DNA of 32,333 nucleotides, taken from a virus. The stretch spans positions 1 through 32,333 of IMG/VR virus record IMGVR_UViG_3300048135_000736. One strand, written 5' to 3'. Made by a program: the position numbers and the translations under genes. Below, piece by piece: positions 16,751 to 26,894 of the stretch. How positions within the stretch are numbered: position 1 is the stretch's first letter; the number at the start of each line of letters is the position of its first letter. A model generated the notes under the pieces. The model ran no database searches. It was not told the DNA's origin and saw only the letters and a program-made list of their open reading frames with translations.

Positions 16751-18184
16751 TTATGTTGAGGTAGGTAATTGAGCAGTTGGGATATCAATCAAACTTCCAC
16801 CAAAGTTCTGACTGTATCTTTGATCGTCTGTCAATCTATAATCATCAATCCAGGTATTTGGCCCACTAAATTGGATTGCCTGTACAATCATTACAGGATT
16901 GAAGAATACATTTAGACAGAGTGTTCCATTAAGGAAGATGTCAACAGTTTCTCTAGCTCTCATAACACAGATATGATTCCATGCATTTAATGTAACTGGA
17001 GCATTAGTAGAACCTAATGAAGAATTACTATTTTCTATGGTTAGAAGATTAGAAGTAGCATGTCTCAAATTAAAATAATATACAGATCCTGCACTTTGCG
17101 TCCTGTAAATTATTGAAATAATCTGCTGACCATGAGCACTAGTAGGGTAGTACCAGAATTCACTGGTGAAATCGCCAACAATTGTTGGGTGTGTGATAAA
17201 TTCATAATCCATTCTTGGTGAAGATGCCAACTTCAGAGATCCTCCACCAAATTTTGAATTTGTATCATCAATATAAACACTACTAGAAATTGAAGTCATA
17301 GCCAGATCACTAACATTTGTAGTGTCATCATTAAATGTCATTCTTGCAAAGACATTACTCCAGGCAGGATCTGGAACATCAGGAGCACCAGGACGATTAT
17401 AGAGATAGAATCTTCTCCAATCAATACCATCAAAGAAATAAGGTTCCTTATTGAACTGACAAATATCTCCTGTCTCAGCAATTTCAGGTAGAGAAACTAA
17501 AGTGTTCAGATTTAGTACATCAGATACTTTGGGATTTGTGAGTTCTGCGTTCTCAATAATAATCTTACTATTTGGTTTCCTATTAATGATTTTTAGATCA
17601 TCATTATCTTTGACAATATGAATGTCTCCATCAATCTTCAATCCACTTGATGATAGTGTAGATGAAATAGCTGAATTTCCTGCTACAAACCCACCAATAC
17701 TATTGACACCAGAATTTGACAGAGTGACATCACTTCCTGTTCCCGTTGTCAGTGTGATAGTTCTGTTATCAATAATAAGGAAAGGTTGTTTATCATGTTG
17801 AATGTCAACTCGTCCAGTCTGCATCGTAAGACGAGTTGGACCTATAGACATTTTATTCGCAGTATCATCAACCAATACCATGTCTTGACCTATGGCAGTG
17901 TTGTCAACTGACAACACTTCATTTAATCCTGGACTTGATAATCCTGCACCATCAACGTTTATCTCTACAATTCCTGTTCCAGTAGATGGAGTGATTGAAA
18001 CTCCATCACCTGCAACAATCTGTGCAACACCACTTGTAATGTTGGATCTGATGTGATCAGTTAATACCTTGACATCAACTTTCTTTGATGTACCAGAAGA
18101 TGCGTCATTCGCAAGCAAATAATCATTATCAGTGACACTCGCTATTGAGTCAAGGTTACTAAATCTTATTCCGCTTGTAGACAT
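16751..18184 (-). CDS. Fibre-like protein with C-terminal LamG/ConA-like domain
   Basis: A 477-residue protein. Residues 1-50 (RFSNLDSIASVTDNDYLLAN) match the attachment-like start of the collar fibre downstream. The middle is beta-rich (VAGDGVSITPSTGTGIVEIN; TGDICQFNKEPYFFDGIDW). Residues about 280-470 look like a LamG / concanavalin-like jelly roll: FGGGSLKLASSPRMDYEF, FTSEFWYYPTSAHGQQI, LNAWNHICVMRARETVDIFL, and a closing IDDYRLTDDQRYSQNF. Such domains usually bind glycans, so a role in binding host surface polysaccharide is a fair inference. It sits between gp7-like and the collar fibre, both baseplate-linked. Confidence 0.8.
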   Translation of the reverse strand: MSTSGIRFSNLDSIASVTDNDYLLANDASSGTSKKVDVKVLTDHIRSNITSGVAQIVAGDGVSITPSTGTGIVEINVDGAGLSSPGLNEVLSVDNTAIGQDMVLVDDTANKMSIGPTRLTMQTGRVDIQHDKQPFLIIDNRTITLTTGTGSDVTLSNSGVNSIGGFVAGNSAISSTLSSSGLKIDGDIHIVKDNDDLKIINRKPNSKIIIENAELTNPKVSDVLNLNTLVSLPEIAETGDICQFNKEPYFFDGIDWRRFYLYNRPGAPDVPDPAWSNVFARMTFNDDTTNVSDLAMTSISSSVYIDDTNSKFGGGSLKLASSPRMDYEFITHPTIVGDFTSEFWYYPTSAHGQQIISIIYRTQSAGSVYYFNLRHATSNLLTIENSNSSLGSTNAPVTLNAWNHICVMRARETVDIFLNGTLCLNVFFNPVMIVQAIQFSGPNTWIDDYRLTDDQRYSQNFGGSLIDIPTAQLPTST

Positions 18185-18192
18185 AACACTTT

Positions 18193-21100
18193 TTAGTTAT
18201 TTATTCTGAGTTTGAATTCATTACGAGACTCAATGTGAGTAATAATCAATGGATTACTGGCTCCATCATCAAGTAGCAATTGATCCTCATAATCAATCTC
18301 ATCTGGTGCTGGTGGATTGATTGGAGATGGAGCACTGTTGTCATAGTTGCTACTACCTGGATCCCAAGCAATAACTGTTCTAATTGGAATAATCATATCA
18401 GAACCAATAATTTGTTCGTCTCCTGCTCCATCTGTACCAGCAATATCAATGATTTGTATATCGCCATCAAGATCAAGAGGCTCGACATCTATCAATGTTT
18501 GGACAGACTCAATAATCTCAATGTCTGTGAACATTGCAAATCCTGCAGGATGTACCAGACTGTTAACAAAGTTAACATAAGTTTCACTCTCAAGTTGAGA
18601 AGAAATTACATATGAGAAGTGCTGATAATAGAAGGAGTCTTGTAGAACAGAGTAGAAAGAACTTACAAATGATTTCTCAGTAACAAATCTACCAGACTGA
18701 AGTGCTGCTCCTGAAACATCAATGTTTGTCTTTGCTTGTTTCACATTAACAACCATTGCCTGCTTTCCGTTGACTGTTTTGATAATCTGATCTTTCATAA
18801 AGATTCCTGTTATATCATCAATCAATAAGGTATGGTTAAGAGCATCATACTCTACAACAGTTGCCTCTGCTTGTCTGATGACTCCAGTACCCTGGTAGAT
18901 AATATCTCCCTCATCTAAGAATCCAAATCTACTATCATGCTCAATTAGTAATCTTGTCTCTACTTCTATCTCAGGTCTAATAGAAAGGTCAGAAGGAATG
19001 TTTCTGCCTGGATTCAATACATTGATGGATGTGATTCTTCCAATGTCCTCACTGTCAGCATAGACAATATCATCCATCTCCACAAACTCAACCACTGGTT
19101 CAGTGTAACCAATACCAGGAACAATCACCTCAACATCCACAATCAAATCATCAAGTAAGACACATTTGCCTCTTGCTCCACTTCCATTACCCGCAAGATC
19201 TGAGAAGATTGGAATTGGATTGTGATATCTGTTTCCTGTATGCATCATTCTGACAGAACTGATTGATGTTCCATTTAACTGAGGCATCCCTGATGCTCTA
19301 TCAATCTCTTTCTTAATAAGTCCATCAACAGGCGGTAGTTCAAGATAACCATCACCATTTGTCTTGACTGCAATCTTATGAACATCAGATTTGACGGTTG
19401 GTGACTTGGTTGTGTAAGTGATTGAGTTACGTTCCACCTCTCTCAAACCGTCAACAATAAGAGCAAAGTAGTTTCTTGCATATTGTCCTGCTGCTGGTGT
19501 ACACACCAAGATTGGTGCCTCAGTGTATCCAATACCACCACTGTTGATGGTAAATCCGATTACTTCACCAACTCCGCCCATCTCAAATGTTTCAACGTGA
19601 GCAATAATCTGTGCTCCAATACCATCTCCAATAGTTTCAACATAGAAGTCACTTTCATATCCGTAACCAGGATCATCAATAAACGCATCAGATACCTCAC
19701 CAGATGCATTGATACGAGATCTCATCTTAGCAAGTCTTACTGTACCAACTTTGGCAATTGCATGCTCTTTATTAACTGCATCAATTGATGAACCATTGAT
19801 AGTAACTAAGTCACCTTTGTTCATTTGGTGATCTACATCAGTCCACACTTCATACAATGAATTGTTTATGTTCTTGATAATTGTGAAGTCTGGGATCTCA
19901 CTCACATTCAAAGTACCTCTAGTGAGAGCTGATACATCAACTCCTCTAAGAGTGTCAATTTCACTATTTTCCTTATCATATAATAGTTTAGCTTCAAGTG
20001 TCACAATCTCATTATAGTCAGGATCTGCTTGAAGAACAATCTCATACTGATCTCCAGGTACGAACATTTCATAATCCAGAACCCATAACACTTCTTGATC
20101 CTCAAGTTCAGGAACAACATCTAATCCACCAGGAACTCCAGGAAGATCTCCACCTGGAGGAATGATAATTGAACCACCTTCCCAAGGAAGTCCACTAATT
20201 GTGTATGGAGCAAAGGCCATTGATGAGGATGGATTAGTTACAACCCAAACATCACCTGATGGAGAGTTGAATAAGATGTACATCTTACCATTTGCATTAC
20301 TCCACCACAAATCACCAACCTCAGGTGGATTGCCATCAAGTCCAACAGTTGGTGCTCTCTCTGAGATGATAACACTGATGTCCTCTACAAAGATCTCATT
20401 ATCAGTGTCAAATGTGACTCCTCTCAGGTTATCAGGATAAGGGAAGAACACATCAGAAGCATCATCACCAAAAGGAATGTTGGCAACTGGATCAGTACAA
20501 ACCCACTCTCTGGTTGCAGAGTATCCAACAGGTGGTGGCCCATCTGGAATCTCACCTGTCTTGTTAAACTCATTGACATAATATGTAATCTCATCTGAAT
20601 GCCAAACATACAAGCCACCAGTATGAGGTGACCACCACAAGTCACCAATCACAAGTGGTGTGGAATCAGGTCTTGATCCAGGAGCCCTCTCTGAGATGGT
20701 TAATGTGTTATTTGTTGCCTCATGATAGATAGCACTTCCAGATGGTTCGTCATTTCCCCATCCCTCATCAGAGGAACCATTAAGAGGAATCATACCTAGT
20801 GGTTGAGTGCAAATCCACATGTCTTTGAGTGGCTCTGCCTGAGTATAGTAAACATAAAGTCTACCATTCTTGGTACTCCACCACAAATCACCTTCTTTAA
20901 GTGTGTCACCATTAGGTCTCTGGACAGGAGCAAAATAACCTGTCACTGACATATTATTAGGAATAACTCCTGTGTATTCCTCTGGTGTGATTGCAACTAA
21001 TGAGGTTTCTTCTGAATCAATGTCTTCACCACTTCTTTCTGTTGTCAGAGTAAACTGAGACACATTAACATTTGCAATCTCAAAGCTTCTATTTTGTGCA

Positions 21101-24100
21101 GTTACAATAACATTTCTGTTATCCAAGAACACATCACCCTCCTGTATCAGATTAGGTGTGATGGTTTGCACATCAAGAATTTTATTGAAAGGATCATAAC
21201 TTCTGACTCTTGCAATTGCAAATGATGTTGTTCTAAGAAGTGATCCCTCAACAAACACAAATGTGTCATAAGAGTTGTTTTTAAGATCCAGAATTTGATG
21301 GTGAGATACGATTCTGGACTGAATCCAATTGTTCTCATTCTTGATGACTCGCTCACCAATCATCTCACTCACAATACCAACTGCACCAGATCCCTCTGTC
21401 ATCACCTTGCTGATATAAGTGATGTCACCCACCATCTTATCTCTTGATTGGGAAACTGATGTGTAATGGAAATCTGATACAGAACCTGCACCAATTGTTG
21501 CAATCTCTAAAATCAACTCGTTAGCACTTGTTCCAATGTATGGATGTCTGTATCTCTCAACCTTACCAAAATCCAATTGTAACTGAGTGTCATCAAAGGA
21601 ATCAGGTTCATATGTAACATCACCAAAGTTTAGAGCAGTGGTAGTGTCCACCACAATCCTTTGTGACATTGGAACACTGTTAAATGACTCACCAATGATA
21701 TAAGGAAATACAGGATTGTCAAATGAATCAACAGTCAAGAAGTAGCAATAAACACCTTCTGGATATAACTCCTTAGGAAAATCAGGAGTGTTACAGAGTT
21801 TACCATTGAAGGAATCTAACACTCCACTAAAAACATCAGCAGACTCATTGAATCCAAAGGATGCCACATCCTGAATAAACTCTGCTTCCATCTGCATATA
21901 AGATTCTGTTTGGATTCCCTCATCATTCTCATCAGTTAGAGGCGCTGAAGCAACAGTGACTCTACCTTTGAATGAGTAATCATTTACAAATGTACCCATG
22001 GGGTACTCAATAGTTGTTGGAGGATTTAATCCTGGTAGTATATCAACAGAGTTATCAGGAATTGATTGCTTCCTGTCTACGTTAAGAATGTAACCACTAC
22101 GTTGTCTCAGTATTCCTTCTCTATCATCTCTCTCATTCTTATAACCATAAGGTCCATAGATTGGATTGCCATCATATGCCCATCCAAGGATAGGTGAGTG
22201 TTTGGTACCATCATCACCTAAACTCCTTCTCAGTTCAGTTGGTGATACAGAATAACCAAAGACATTCCTATCACCATTTGGATTCTCATAGAGGAAACCA
22301 TTTCCTTTATCAAAGAACCATACAGGATTATTTTCAATCTCTTTGACTCTATCAAAAGTATAGTACTCAACATGAGCAGCGATGGCAGCACCAAATCCTT
22401 GTGAAATAACATTCACATAAGTTGAGGAAGCGATGTAGTCAATACCTTGTGTAATAACATCAACACTTGTAATTTGTCCACCACTGACGTTTGCCTTAAA
22501 TTGCCCACCTCTACCTCTTCCAGACTTATCAACAACTTGAATAATAGGAACATCAATGTAATTCTGTCCAGGATCAACAACTCTGAATTGAGTCACCCTC
22601 CCAAAAGGATCAAAGGATGGTTCAATGACTGCACCATCACCAGATGAAATCTCAACTGATGGTGTGAATTCATAATTACCAACAGTGGTCACTTCAACAG
22701 AAACGATCTTACCCTTGTCAACCACTGCAACAGCAGATGAATTATTTGGTGAGATAAGAACAGTTGGGTTGATGTACTCTTCACCACCATTAACCACTTC
22801 AAATCTTGTAATCTTACCTTGTGTGATGATAGTTGGTGAGTTACAACTGAGGGCTGAGACACCATCAACAAAGAACCCAACCCTGGTGTTACCCTTTTTC
22901 AGTTTATACTGAACCGTATTAATCTTATGTCTTCTTGGAATGACATGGACAATATTTCTTGCACTGATTGTCGCACCAACTGAGTTGTCATCACTAAACT
23001 TACCAATTGAGTAGTAAGGTAAGTTAGTTGAAGTGGTATAGATATAATCATCATCAAAAAATACACCACTGACACCAGCAGCATAATTTCCAACATATTG
23101 CATGTTGATGGAATCATATTGTTTGACTAAGTCATAATTATAATTCTCTTTGATTGATGCAAGTGCAACTTCACGAGGATCATCCTTACCAGGTTTGTCC
23201 AAGTGGATGTTGTCTGTCTTCTTATAATAAAGTCCACCGTCAACAACATTAACTCCCTCTACCAATCCAGTTGGAAATGATCTTGTTTTATATGTGAGTC
23301 CATTGATTTCTCTTTCTGACTCAAGATAATAAGGACCATAAACAATCTCACCAATGGCATGATCACCAGGAACACCAATGTGTCCTCTCTTACAATTCAA
23401 GAACTGATTAAATGACTTGGAACCATATCTAATTGCCTCATCATTGATGATAATAATTCCTGTCTCAGGAAATCCAGCAGTTGACTGTACTGTAATTGTA
23501 TCAACGTCTCTCTGGGCAAATGTTGTTGTGCCTGGAATCCTTACCTCTCTCATCAGAAGGCTACTTGGATTGACAAACACATCACCAACAACTTTCTCCT
23601 TATCCACAGTGATGTCATACTGTACCTCAGACTCAATTGGATAAGAAGTTACATAATCACAACTGACTCTTGCATAAACTTCATCATCATTATATGAGAA
23701 CAATCTCATATTTTGTCCAATCAACTTATCAGGTAGTTCGTATCTCTCTAATACATCAACACTACAAAGTAAAGGTGAGACAGGAACAGTTCTAATGACA
23801 AGTCTCTCATCAAAGGTTGACTCTGATGGTTTAATCATCATGTCACCTGGATAGTTGACATCTACATCCAGATCAGCAAACAGGATCTTGAAGAGTGATT
23901 GAATACCAAGTTTAGTTCCCTTTGATTGAAAGAAGTCCTTAACCTTTTGAAGCAGTGTAGATCTGTTAATCTGACTGTTAATATTCTCTGAAACCAATCC
24001 ACTGGTGTAAGTGTCATGAATGGTTGATACAAAGGCAGATAAAGTCAGTGAGGAGATATTCTCAACTCTTGAACCCAGCTGGTGAGGTCTGGCAACTGTA

Positions 24101-24513
24101 TCCAGGTACTCACCTGGTTTGATGTAAGAAGGTAGTTTTGTTGTGCCTGACACTCCTCTGAGTATTCCTGAGAGAACATTTCCTTCTCTAATCCTGTAAA
24201 GAATTACTTCCTCATCAATAAGAATAACACCATCATTTTCAGGAAATCCTCTGCCATCATCAACAGTGATTTCATCCTGTTCAATTGTAATGTTCTCAGA
24301 TAAGATTGTGTGAGTGATAATCTCACTTTGATAAACATCAAAGTCACGATACCTATCCAGATTTTGTAACAAGTCGTTACTGAATCCAATTCGCTCTTCT
24401 GCTTCAAATGCAGTTGACATAAAGTCAACAAAGGTTGTGTAGTTCTCTACAATAAAGTCAGGTAGGAAAGTTGTTACCTGATCTGAACCCTTAACTCTCT
24501 TTTCGTTTATCAT
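18193..24513 (-). CDS. 7: Baseplate wedge gp7-like giant protein with YHYH-type motif
   Basis: A 2106-residue protein, about twice T4 gp7 (1032). It is called gp7-like mainly by position directly after gp6 and by a start (TFLPDFIVENYTTFVDFMST, LLQNLDRYRDFDVYQ) and end (SFYYQHFSYVISSQLESETY, LVHPAGFAMF) of the marine T4-like gp7 type. Around residue 765-800 lies LGWAYDGNPIYGPYGY, the hallmark of YHYH domains. Three W-rich modules (EGDLWWSTKNGRLYVYY; IGDLWWSPHTGGLYVW; VGDLWWSNANGKMYILF) sit near residues 1205, 1290 and 1400. Several GxGY-type modules (DPGQNYIDVP, DPGYGYESDF, SGGIGYTEAP, VPGIGYTEPV) are scattered through it. The ATG overlaps the gp6 stop by one base, with GGAGG seven bases upstream inside gp6, so the two are translated together. 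The exact match to T4 gp7 is inference. Confidence 0.8.
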   Translation of the reverse strand: MINEKRVKGSDQVTTFLPDFIVENYTTFVDFMSTAFEAEERIGFSNDLLQNLDRYRDFDVYQSEIITHTILSENITIEQDEITVDDGRGFPENDGVILIDEEVILYRIREGNVLSGILRGVSGTTKLPSYIKPGEYLDTVARPHQLGSRVENISSLTLSAFVSTIHDTYTSGLVSENINSQINRSTLLQKVKDFFQSKGTKLGIQSLFKILFADLDVDVNYPGDMMIKPSESTFDERLVIRTVPVSPLLCSVDVLERYELPDKLIGQNMRLFSYNDDEVYARVSCDYVTSYPIESEVQYDITVDKEKVVGDVFVNPSSLLMREVRIPGTTTFAQRDVDTITVQSTAGFPETGIIIINDEAIRYGSKSFNQFLNCKRGHIGVPGDHAIGEIVYGPYYLESEREINGLTYKTRSFPTGLVEGVNVVDGGLYYKKTDNIHLDKPGKDDPREVALASIKENYNYDLVKQYDSINMQYVGNYAAGVSGVFFDDDYIYTTSTNLPYYSIGKFSDDNSVGATISARNIVHVIPRRHKINTVQYKLKKGNTRVGFFVDGVSALSCNSPTIITQGKITRFEVVNGGEEYINPTVLISPNNSSAVAVVDKGKIVSVEVTTVGNYEFTPSVEISSGDGAVIEPSFDPFGRVTQFRVVDPGQNYIDVPIIQVVDKSGRGRGGQFKANVSGGQITSVDVITQGIDYIASSTYVNVISQGFGAAIAAHVEYYTFDRVKEIENNPVWFFDKGNGFLYENPNGDRNVFGYSVSPTELRRSLGDDGTKHSPILGWAYDGNPIYGPYGYKNERDDREGILRQRSGYILNVDRKQSIPDNSVDILPGLNPPTTIEYPMGTFVNDYSFKGRVTVASAPLTDENDEGIQTESYMQMEAEFIQDVASFGFNESADVFSGVLDSFNGKLCNTPDFPKELYPEGVYCYFLTVDSFDNPVFPYIIGESFNSVPMSQRIVVDTTTALNFGDVTYEPDSFDDTQLQLDFGKVERYRHPYIGTSANELILEIATIGAGSVSDFHYTSVSQSRDKMVGDITYISKVMTEGSGAVGIVSEMIGERVIKNENNWIQSRIVSHHQILDLKNNSYDTFVFVEGSLLRTTSFAIARVRSYDPFNKILDVQTITPNLIQEGDVFLDNRNVIVTAQNRSFEIANVNVSQFTLTTERSGEDIDSEETSLVAITPEEYTGVIPNNMSVTGYFAPVQRPNGDTLKEGDLWWSTKNGRLYVYYTQAEPLKDMWICTQPLGMIPLNGSSDEGWGNDEPSGSAIYHEATNNTLTISERAPGSRPDSTPLVIGDLWWSPHTGGLYVWHSDEITYYVNEFNKTGEIPDGPPPVGYSATREWVCTDPVANIPFGDDASDVFFPYPDNLRGVTFDTDNEIFVEDISVIISERAPTVGLDGNPPEVGDLWWSNANGKMYILFNSPSGDVWVVTNPSSSMAFAPYTISGLPWEGGSIIIPPGGDLPGVPGGLDVVPELEDQEVLWVLDYEMFVPGDQYEIVLQADPDYNEIVTLEAKLLYDKENSEIDTLRGVDVSALTRGTLNVSEIPDFTIIKNINNSLYEVWTDVDHQMNKGDLVTINGSSIDAVNKEHAIAKVGTVRLAKMRSRINASGEVSDAFIDDPGYGYESDFYVETIGDGIGAQIIAHVETFEMGGVGEVIGFTINSGGIGYTEAPILVCTPAAGQYARNYFALIVDGLREVERNSITYTTKSPTVKSDVHKIAVKTNGDGYLELPPVDGLIKKEIDRASGMPQLNGTSISSVRMMHTGNRYHNPIPIFSDLAGNGSGARGKCVLLDDLIVDVEVIVPGIGYTEPVVEFVEMDDIVYADSEDIGRITSINVLNPGRNIPSDLSIRPEIEVETRLLIEHDSRFGFLDEGDIIYQGTGVIRQAEATVVEYDALNHTLLIDDITGIFMKDQIIKTVNGKQAMVVNVKQAKTNIDVSGAALQSGRFVTEKSFVSSFYSVLQDSFYYQHFSYVISSQLESETYVNFVNSLVHPAGFAMFTDIEIIESVQTLIDVEPLDLDGDIQIIDIAGTDGAGDEQIIGSDMIIPIRTVIAWDPGSSNYDNSAPSPINPPAPDEIDYEDQLLLDDGASNPLIITHIESRNEFKLRINN
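18198..18205 (-). promoter_or_regulatory. Late promoter AATAAATA inside gp7-like 3' end
   Basis: Minus-strand AGAATAAATAACTAA is read as the last codons and TAA stop of the gp7-like gene and also matches the late consensus. It lies 14 bases before the ATG of the LamG gene. Confidence 0.7.
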
Positions 24514-26402
24514 CAGTTACCTCCATCAACGATTGCGTTGATTTCAGATGTAGCAACATCAAACTCCATGTAAACAGATCCTCTTGATTCAATCATTTGT
24601 CCATTGTTAAATGGAATGGTTCTAATCATTATCAAGTCATCCTTAAGAACTGTTGACATAATTCTTATTGGACTGTCAATACCAAATAAGAGTTCACCAT
24701 TGGAAAAATTAAGTGTTCCAATCTCTTCTTCAACTGTTATCTTAATGTTCCTTTCATCCAAGTAGAATAATCTGACTGGAGAAATGAGTTCTGGACTGTC
24801 GTCCTGACAACTTGGTGGTATGTTTTCCATATAATGAACCTCCTCAGATCCATCAATGTAGAAACCAGTTGTTGACAGGACTGAATTGTGATAATCAACA
24901 TCTAAAGCGTTCTCAAAACACACTTCATAAGAAGCAAGAGTGTTAGGAACAATTGTTAGATTCTTCCTCATCCTAATTGCTGACACGTTCCTTGTAATTG
25001 CATCATTTGAGTCATCAATCAATCCAACAATCTTAGAATATCTTACAATTCCACCAAATCTAGCAACACCAGGTGAATCTGCGTACTTTTGAAGTCCAAC
25101 TCTTGCTCCACCAATGATTCCAGCAGCATCTAAGTTGGTTTGTCTGTCATCATAGAAGATTAGTGAGTCAACTTCCAAGTAAAGTACCTCAGGATCAATG
25201 AATTTGATGTCAATAGATGCAACTCTGTAAGATTCAATTGACTGTCTGATGAATTGTTTAGTTGTTGTGTTCAGTGTGATACCAGATTTGGGTTTGATGG
25301 CAACATACACTCTTCCAAACTCAGGAATTGGTAGTGTTTCACCACCATAAACGTAAATATCATCAACCGCAGGATAAACAGAGCGAATAACTGCTTCATA
25401 ATCATCAGTTGTGACGCATCTGTTCTGTGCAGCGTAGTTTTTAGGTGCCCTAAACTTGATATCTCTGGTTTCTTCTGTTCCTGAACCTCCAGAAGACATT
25501 GAAACTTGAGTTACAGTGGGTTGGACATTCAGGAAGTTACCAAAAGAGTCCTCAACCCTGCCTGTAAATGTAAAGTTGTTGGTTCCTTGTATACCATTTG
25601 CCTCTTCACCTGTTGAGATAAGGTATTCAACAAAGATTTTAGAACCATTTTGTAATTTTTTGCCAAAAACACCATCACCAAAGGTGATTTCATACTGATT
25701 ATCTTCAACTTCTTCCACCCAATAGACTCTAGAGTTCTGATTTAGAGTCGTAAGATTGATTGCCTGAGAATAAAAGGTGTTTAACTCAATATTTGGATCT
25801 TCTTGTACCTCAATTCTAATGATTGAAGTGTCAATCTTCTCATTTTCAAGGATAAATCTCTGTGCGTAATCTGATTCATCATTTACAAACGTCTGTCTAA
25901 TCCTTAATCCTTCATAAATGATAGAATTCAGGAAGACTGATCTTCCATCAGATGCAATTGATGAGGTAAAAGTGTCAACTGTGTTGAATGTATAAGTCTT
26001 ATCTTCTGAATACACCTGGAAAACAGGTCCAGGAGCAATCTGGAGTGATGCAGGAAGTCCACCTGGATACACTTCTTCCAAATCTAATCCTGAAGCAAGA
26101 TCAAATTCAAATGTAATTTCTGATCTAGAGCTTCTTGATGATCTTGGAGTATAACCAATCTGCCTTGCACTGGACACCACATTGTTTCTAATTGATGCAG
26201 TGGTGAGAAAGCTCTCATTTGCAATCATATTAGCTGAATATGCATTCAACTGAGACTGATAAGCGATCAGGTTCAGTATAACACTGAGGTTACTGGCTTC
26301 AAAATCAAAGTCAGTAAACTTATCTGTACTCTTTAGATAAGAGATGAGGTTCTTTTTGATCTGATCGAAATCAGTCTCAGTAAGTTGTATGGGACCTGCC
26401 AC
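24513..26402 (-). CDS. 6: Baseplate wedge subunit gp6
   Basis: A 629-residue protein, close to T4 gp6 (660). The N-terminus (LTETDFDQIKKNLISYLKST, FTDFDFEASNLSVILNLIAY, NAYSANMIANESFLTTASIR) and the core (YEITFGDGVFGKKLQNGSKI, APKNYAAQNRCVTTDDYEAV) are typical of the gp6 / baseplate J-like family. In T4, gp6 forms the continuous ring of the baseplate that links wedges around the hub and contacts gp25 and gp53. The start is GTG, with AGAG just upstream and a late promoter 22 bases before it. The last codons carry the ribosome site of the gp7-like gene, with a one-base overlap (TGATG). Confidence 0.93.
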   Translation of the reverse strand: MAGPIQLTETDFDQIKKNLISYLKSTDKFTDFDFEASNLSVILNLIAYQSQLNAYSANMIANESFLTTASIRNNVVSSARQIGYTPRSSRSSRSEITFEFDLASGLDLEEVYPGGLPASLQIAPGPVFQVYSEDKTYTFNTVDTFTSSIASDGRSVFLNSIIYEGLRIRQTFVNDESDYAQRFILENEKIDTSIIRIEVQEDPNIELNTFYSQAINLTTLNQNSRVYWVEEVEDNQYEITFGDGVFGKKLQNGSKIFVEYLISTGEEANGIQGTNNFTFTGRVEDSFGNFLNVQPTVTQVSMSSGGSGTEETRDIKFRAPKNYAAQNRCVTTDDYEAVIRSVYPAVDDIYVYGGETLPIPEFGRVYVAIKPKSGITLNTTTKQFIRQSIESYRVASIDIKFIDPEVLYLEVDSLIFYDDRQTNLDAAGIIGGARVGLQKYADSPGVARFGGIVRYSKIVGLIDDSNDAITRNVSAIRMRKNLTIVPNTLASYEVCFENALDVDYHNSVLSTTGFYIDGSEEVHYMENIPPSCQDDSPELISPVRLFYLDERNIKITVEEEIGTLNFSNGELLFGIDSPIRIMSTVLKDDLIMIRTIPFNNGQMIESRGSVYMEFDVATSEINAIVDGGN

Positions 26403-26423
26403 GCTTCTCTAGCTTATTTCAGT

Positions 26424-26431
26424 TATTTATG
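26424..26431 (-). promoter_or_regulatory. Late promoter CATAAATA
   Basis: Minus-strand CCATAAATAACTG; the TAA stop of gp25 is embedded in it. It lies 22 bases before the GTG of gp6. Confidence 0.74.
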
Positions 26432-26894
26432 GGGTGGATGTGGGAGTTAATATGTACTCTGTGTTGAAGATTTCAAGGTATCCAATAATCTTATACTTAA
26501 CACTCACTCTAACGAAGTTTTCATAAAACACCTTTGCCTTCCTTGTTGATTTCTTCACATTTCTTCCCATGGTGGTTGTATCTTCTGTCGTGTCAACCTG
26601 GACGTCTATAACCTCAACTCTTGGTTCATTATAAGCAATTGATCTTTCAACCTCTTTCTTAATGTCGTCCAATGCAAATGAATCGTTAAGTTCAAACAAA
26701 GACTCATTCACAACAGAACCAAAATCAGGAGTAAATGCAACTGACTTTGTAGAAATCATGATACAGTTCTTCAAAGCATTCTGAATCGCTCTCTCATTCT
26801 TCAGTAGGGTGATGTCTTTAGTGACAGGATTTGCTTGAAAAGACAACGAGATGTCTGTAAAGTCCCTAATTCTTCTTGTTAACTTAACAGGCAT
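26427..26894 (-). CDS. 25: Baseplate wedge subunit gp25
   Basis: A 155-residue protein (T4 gp25 is 132). The gpW/gp25 fold signature is clear: NPVTKDITLLKNERAIQNAL, AFTPDFGSVVNESLFELND and DDIKKEVERSIAYNEPRVEV. A C-terminal beta strand region follows (FVRVSVKYKIIGYLEIFNTE). In T4, gp25 belongs to the wedge core with gp6 and gp53 and resembles the sheath initiator of contractile systems. The ATG follows directly after GGAGG and seven T; the same bases form the 3' arm and tail of a terminator-like hairpin. A late-promoter-like CTAAATA overlaps the other arm. The stop is embedded in the gp6 late promoter. Confidence 0.93.
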   Translation of the reverse strand: MPVKLTRRIRDFTDISLSFQANPVTKDITLLKNERAIQNALKNCIMISTKSVAFTPDFGSVVNESLFELNDSFALDDIKKEVERSIAYNEPRVEVIDVQVDTTEDTTTMGRNVKKSTRKAKVFYENFVRVSVKYKIIGYLEIFNTEYILTPTSTP

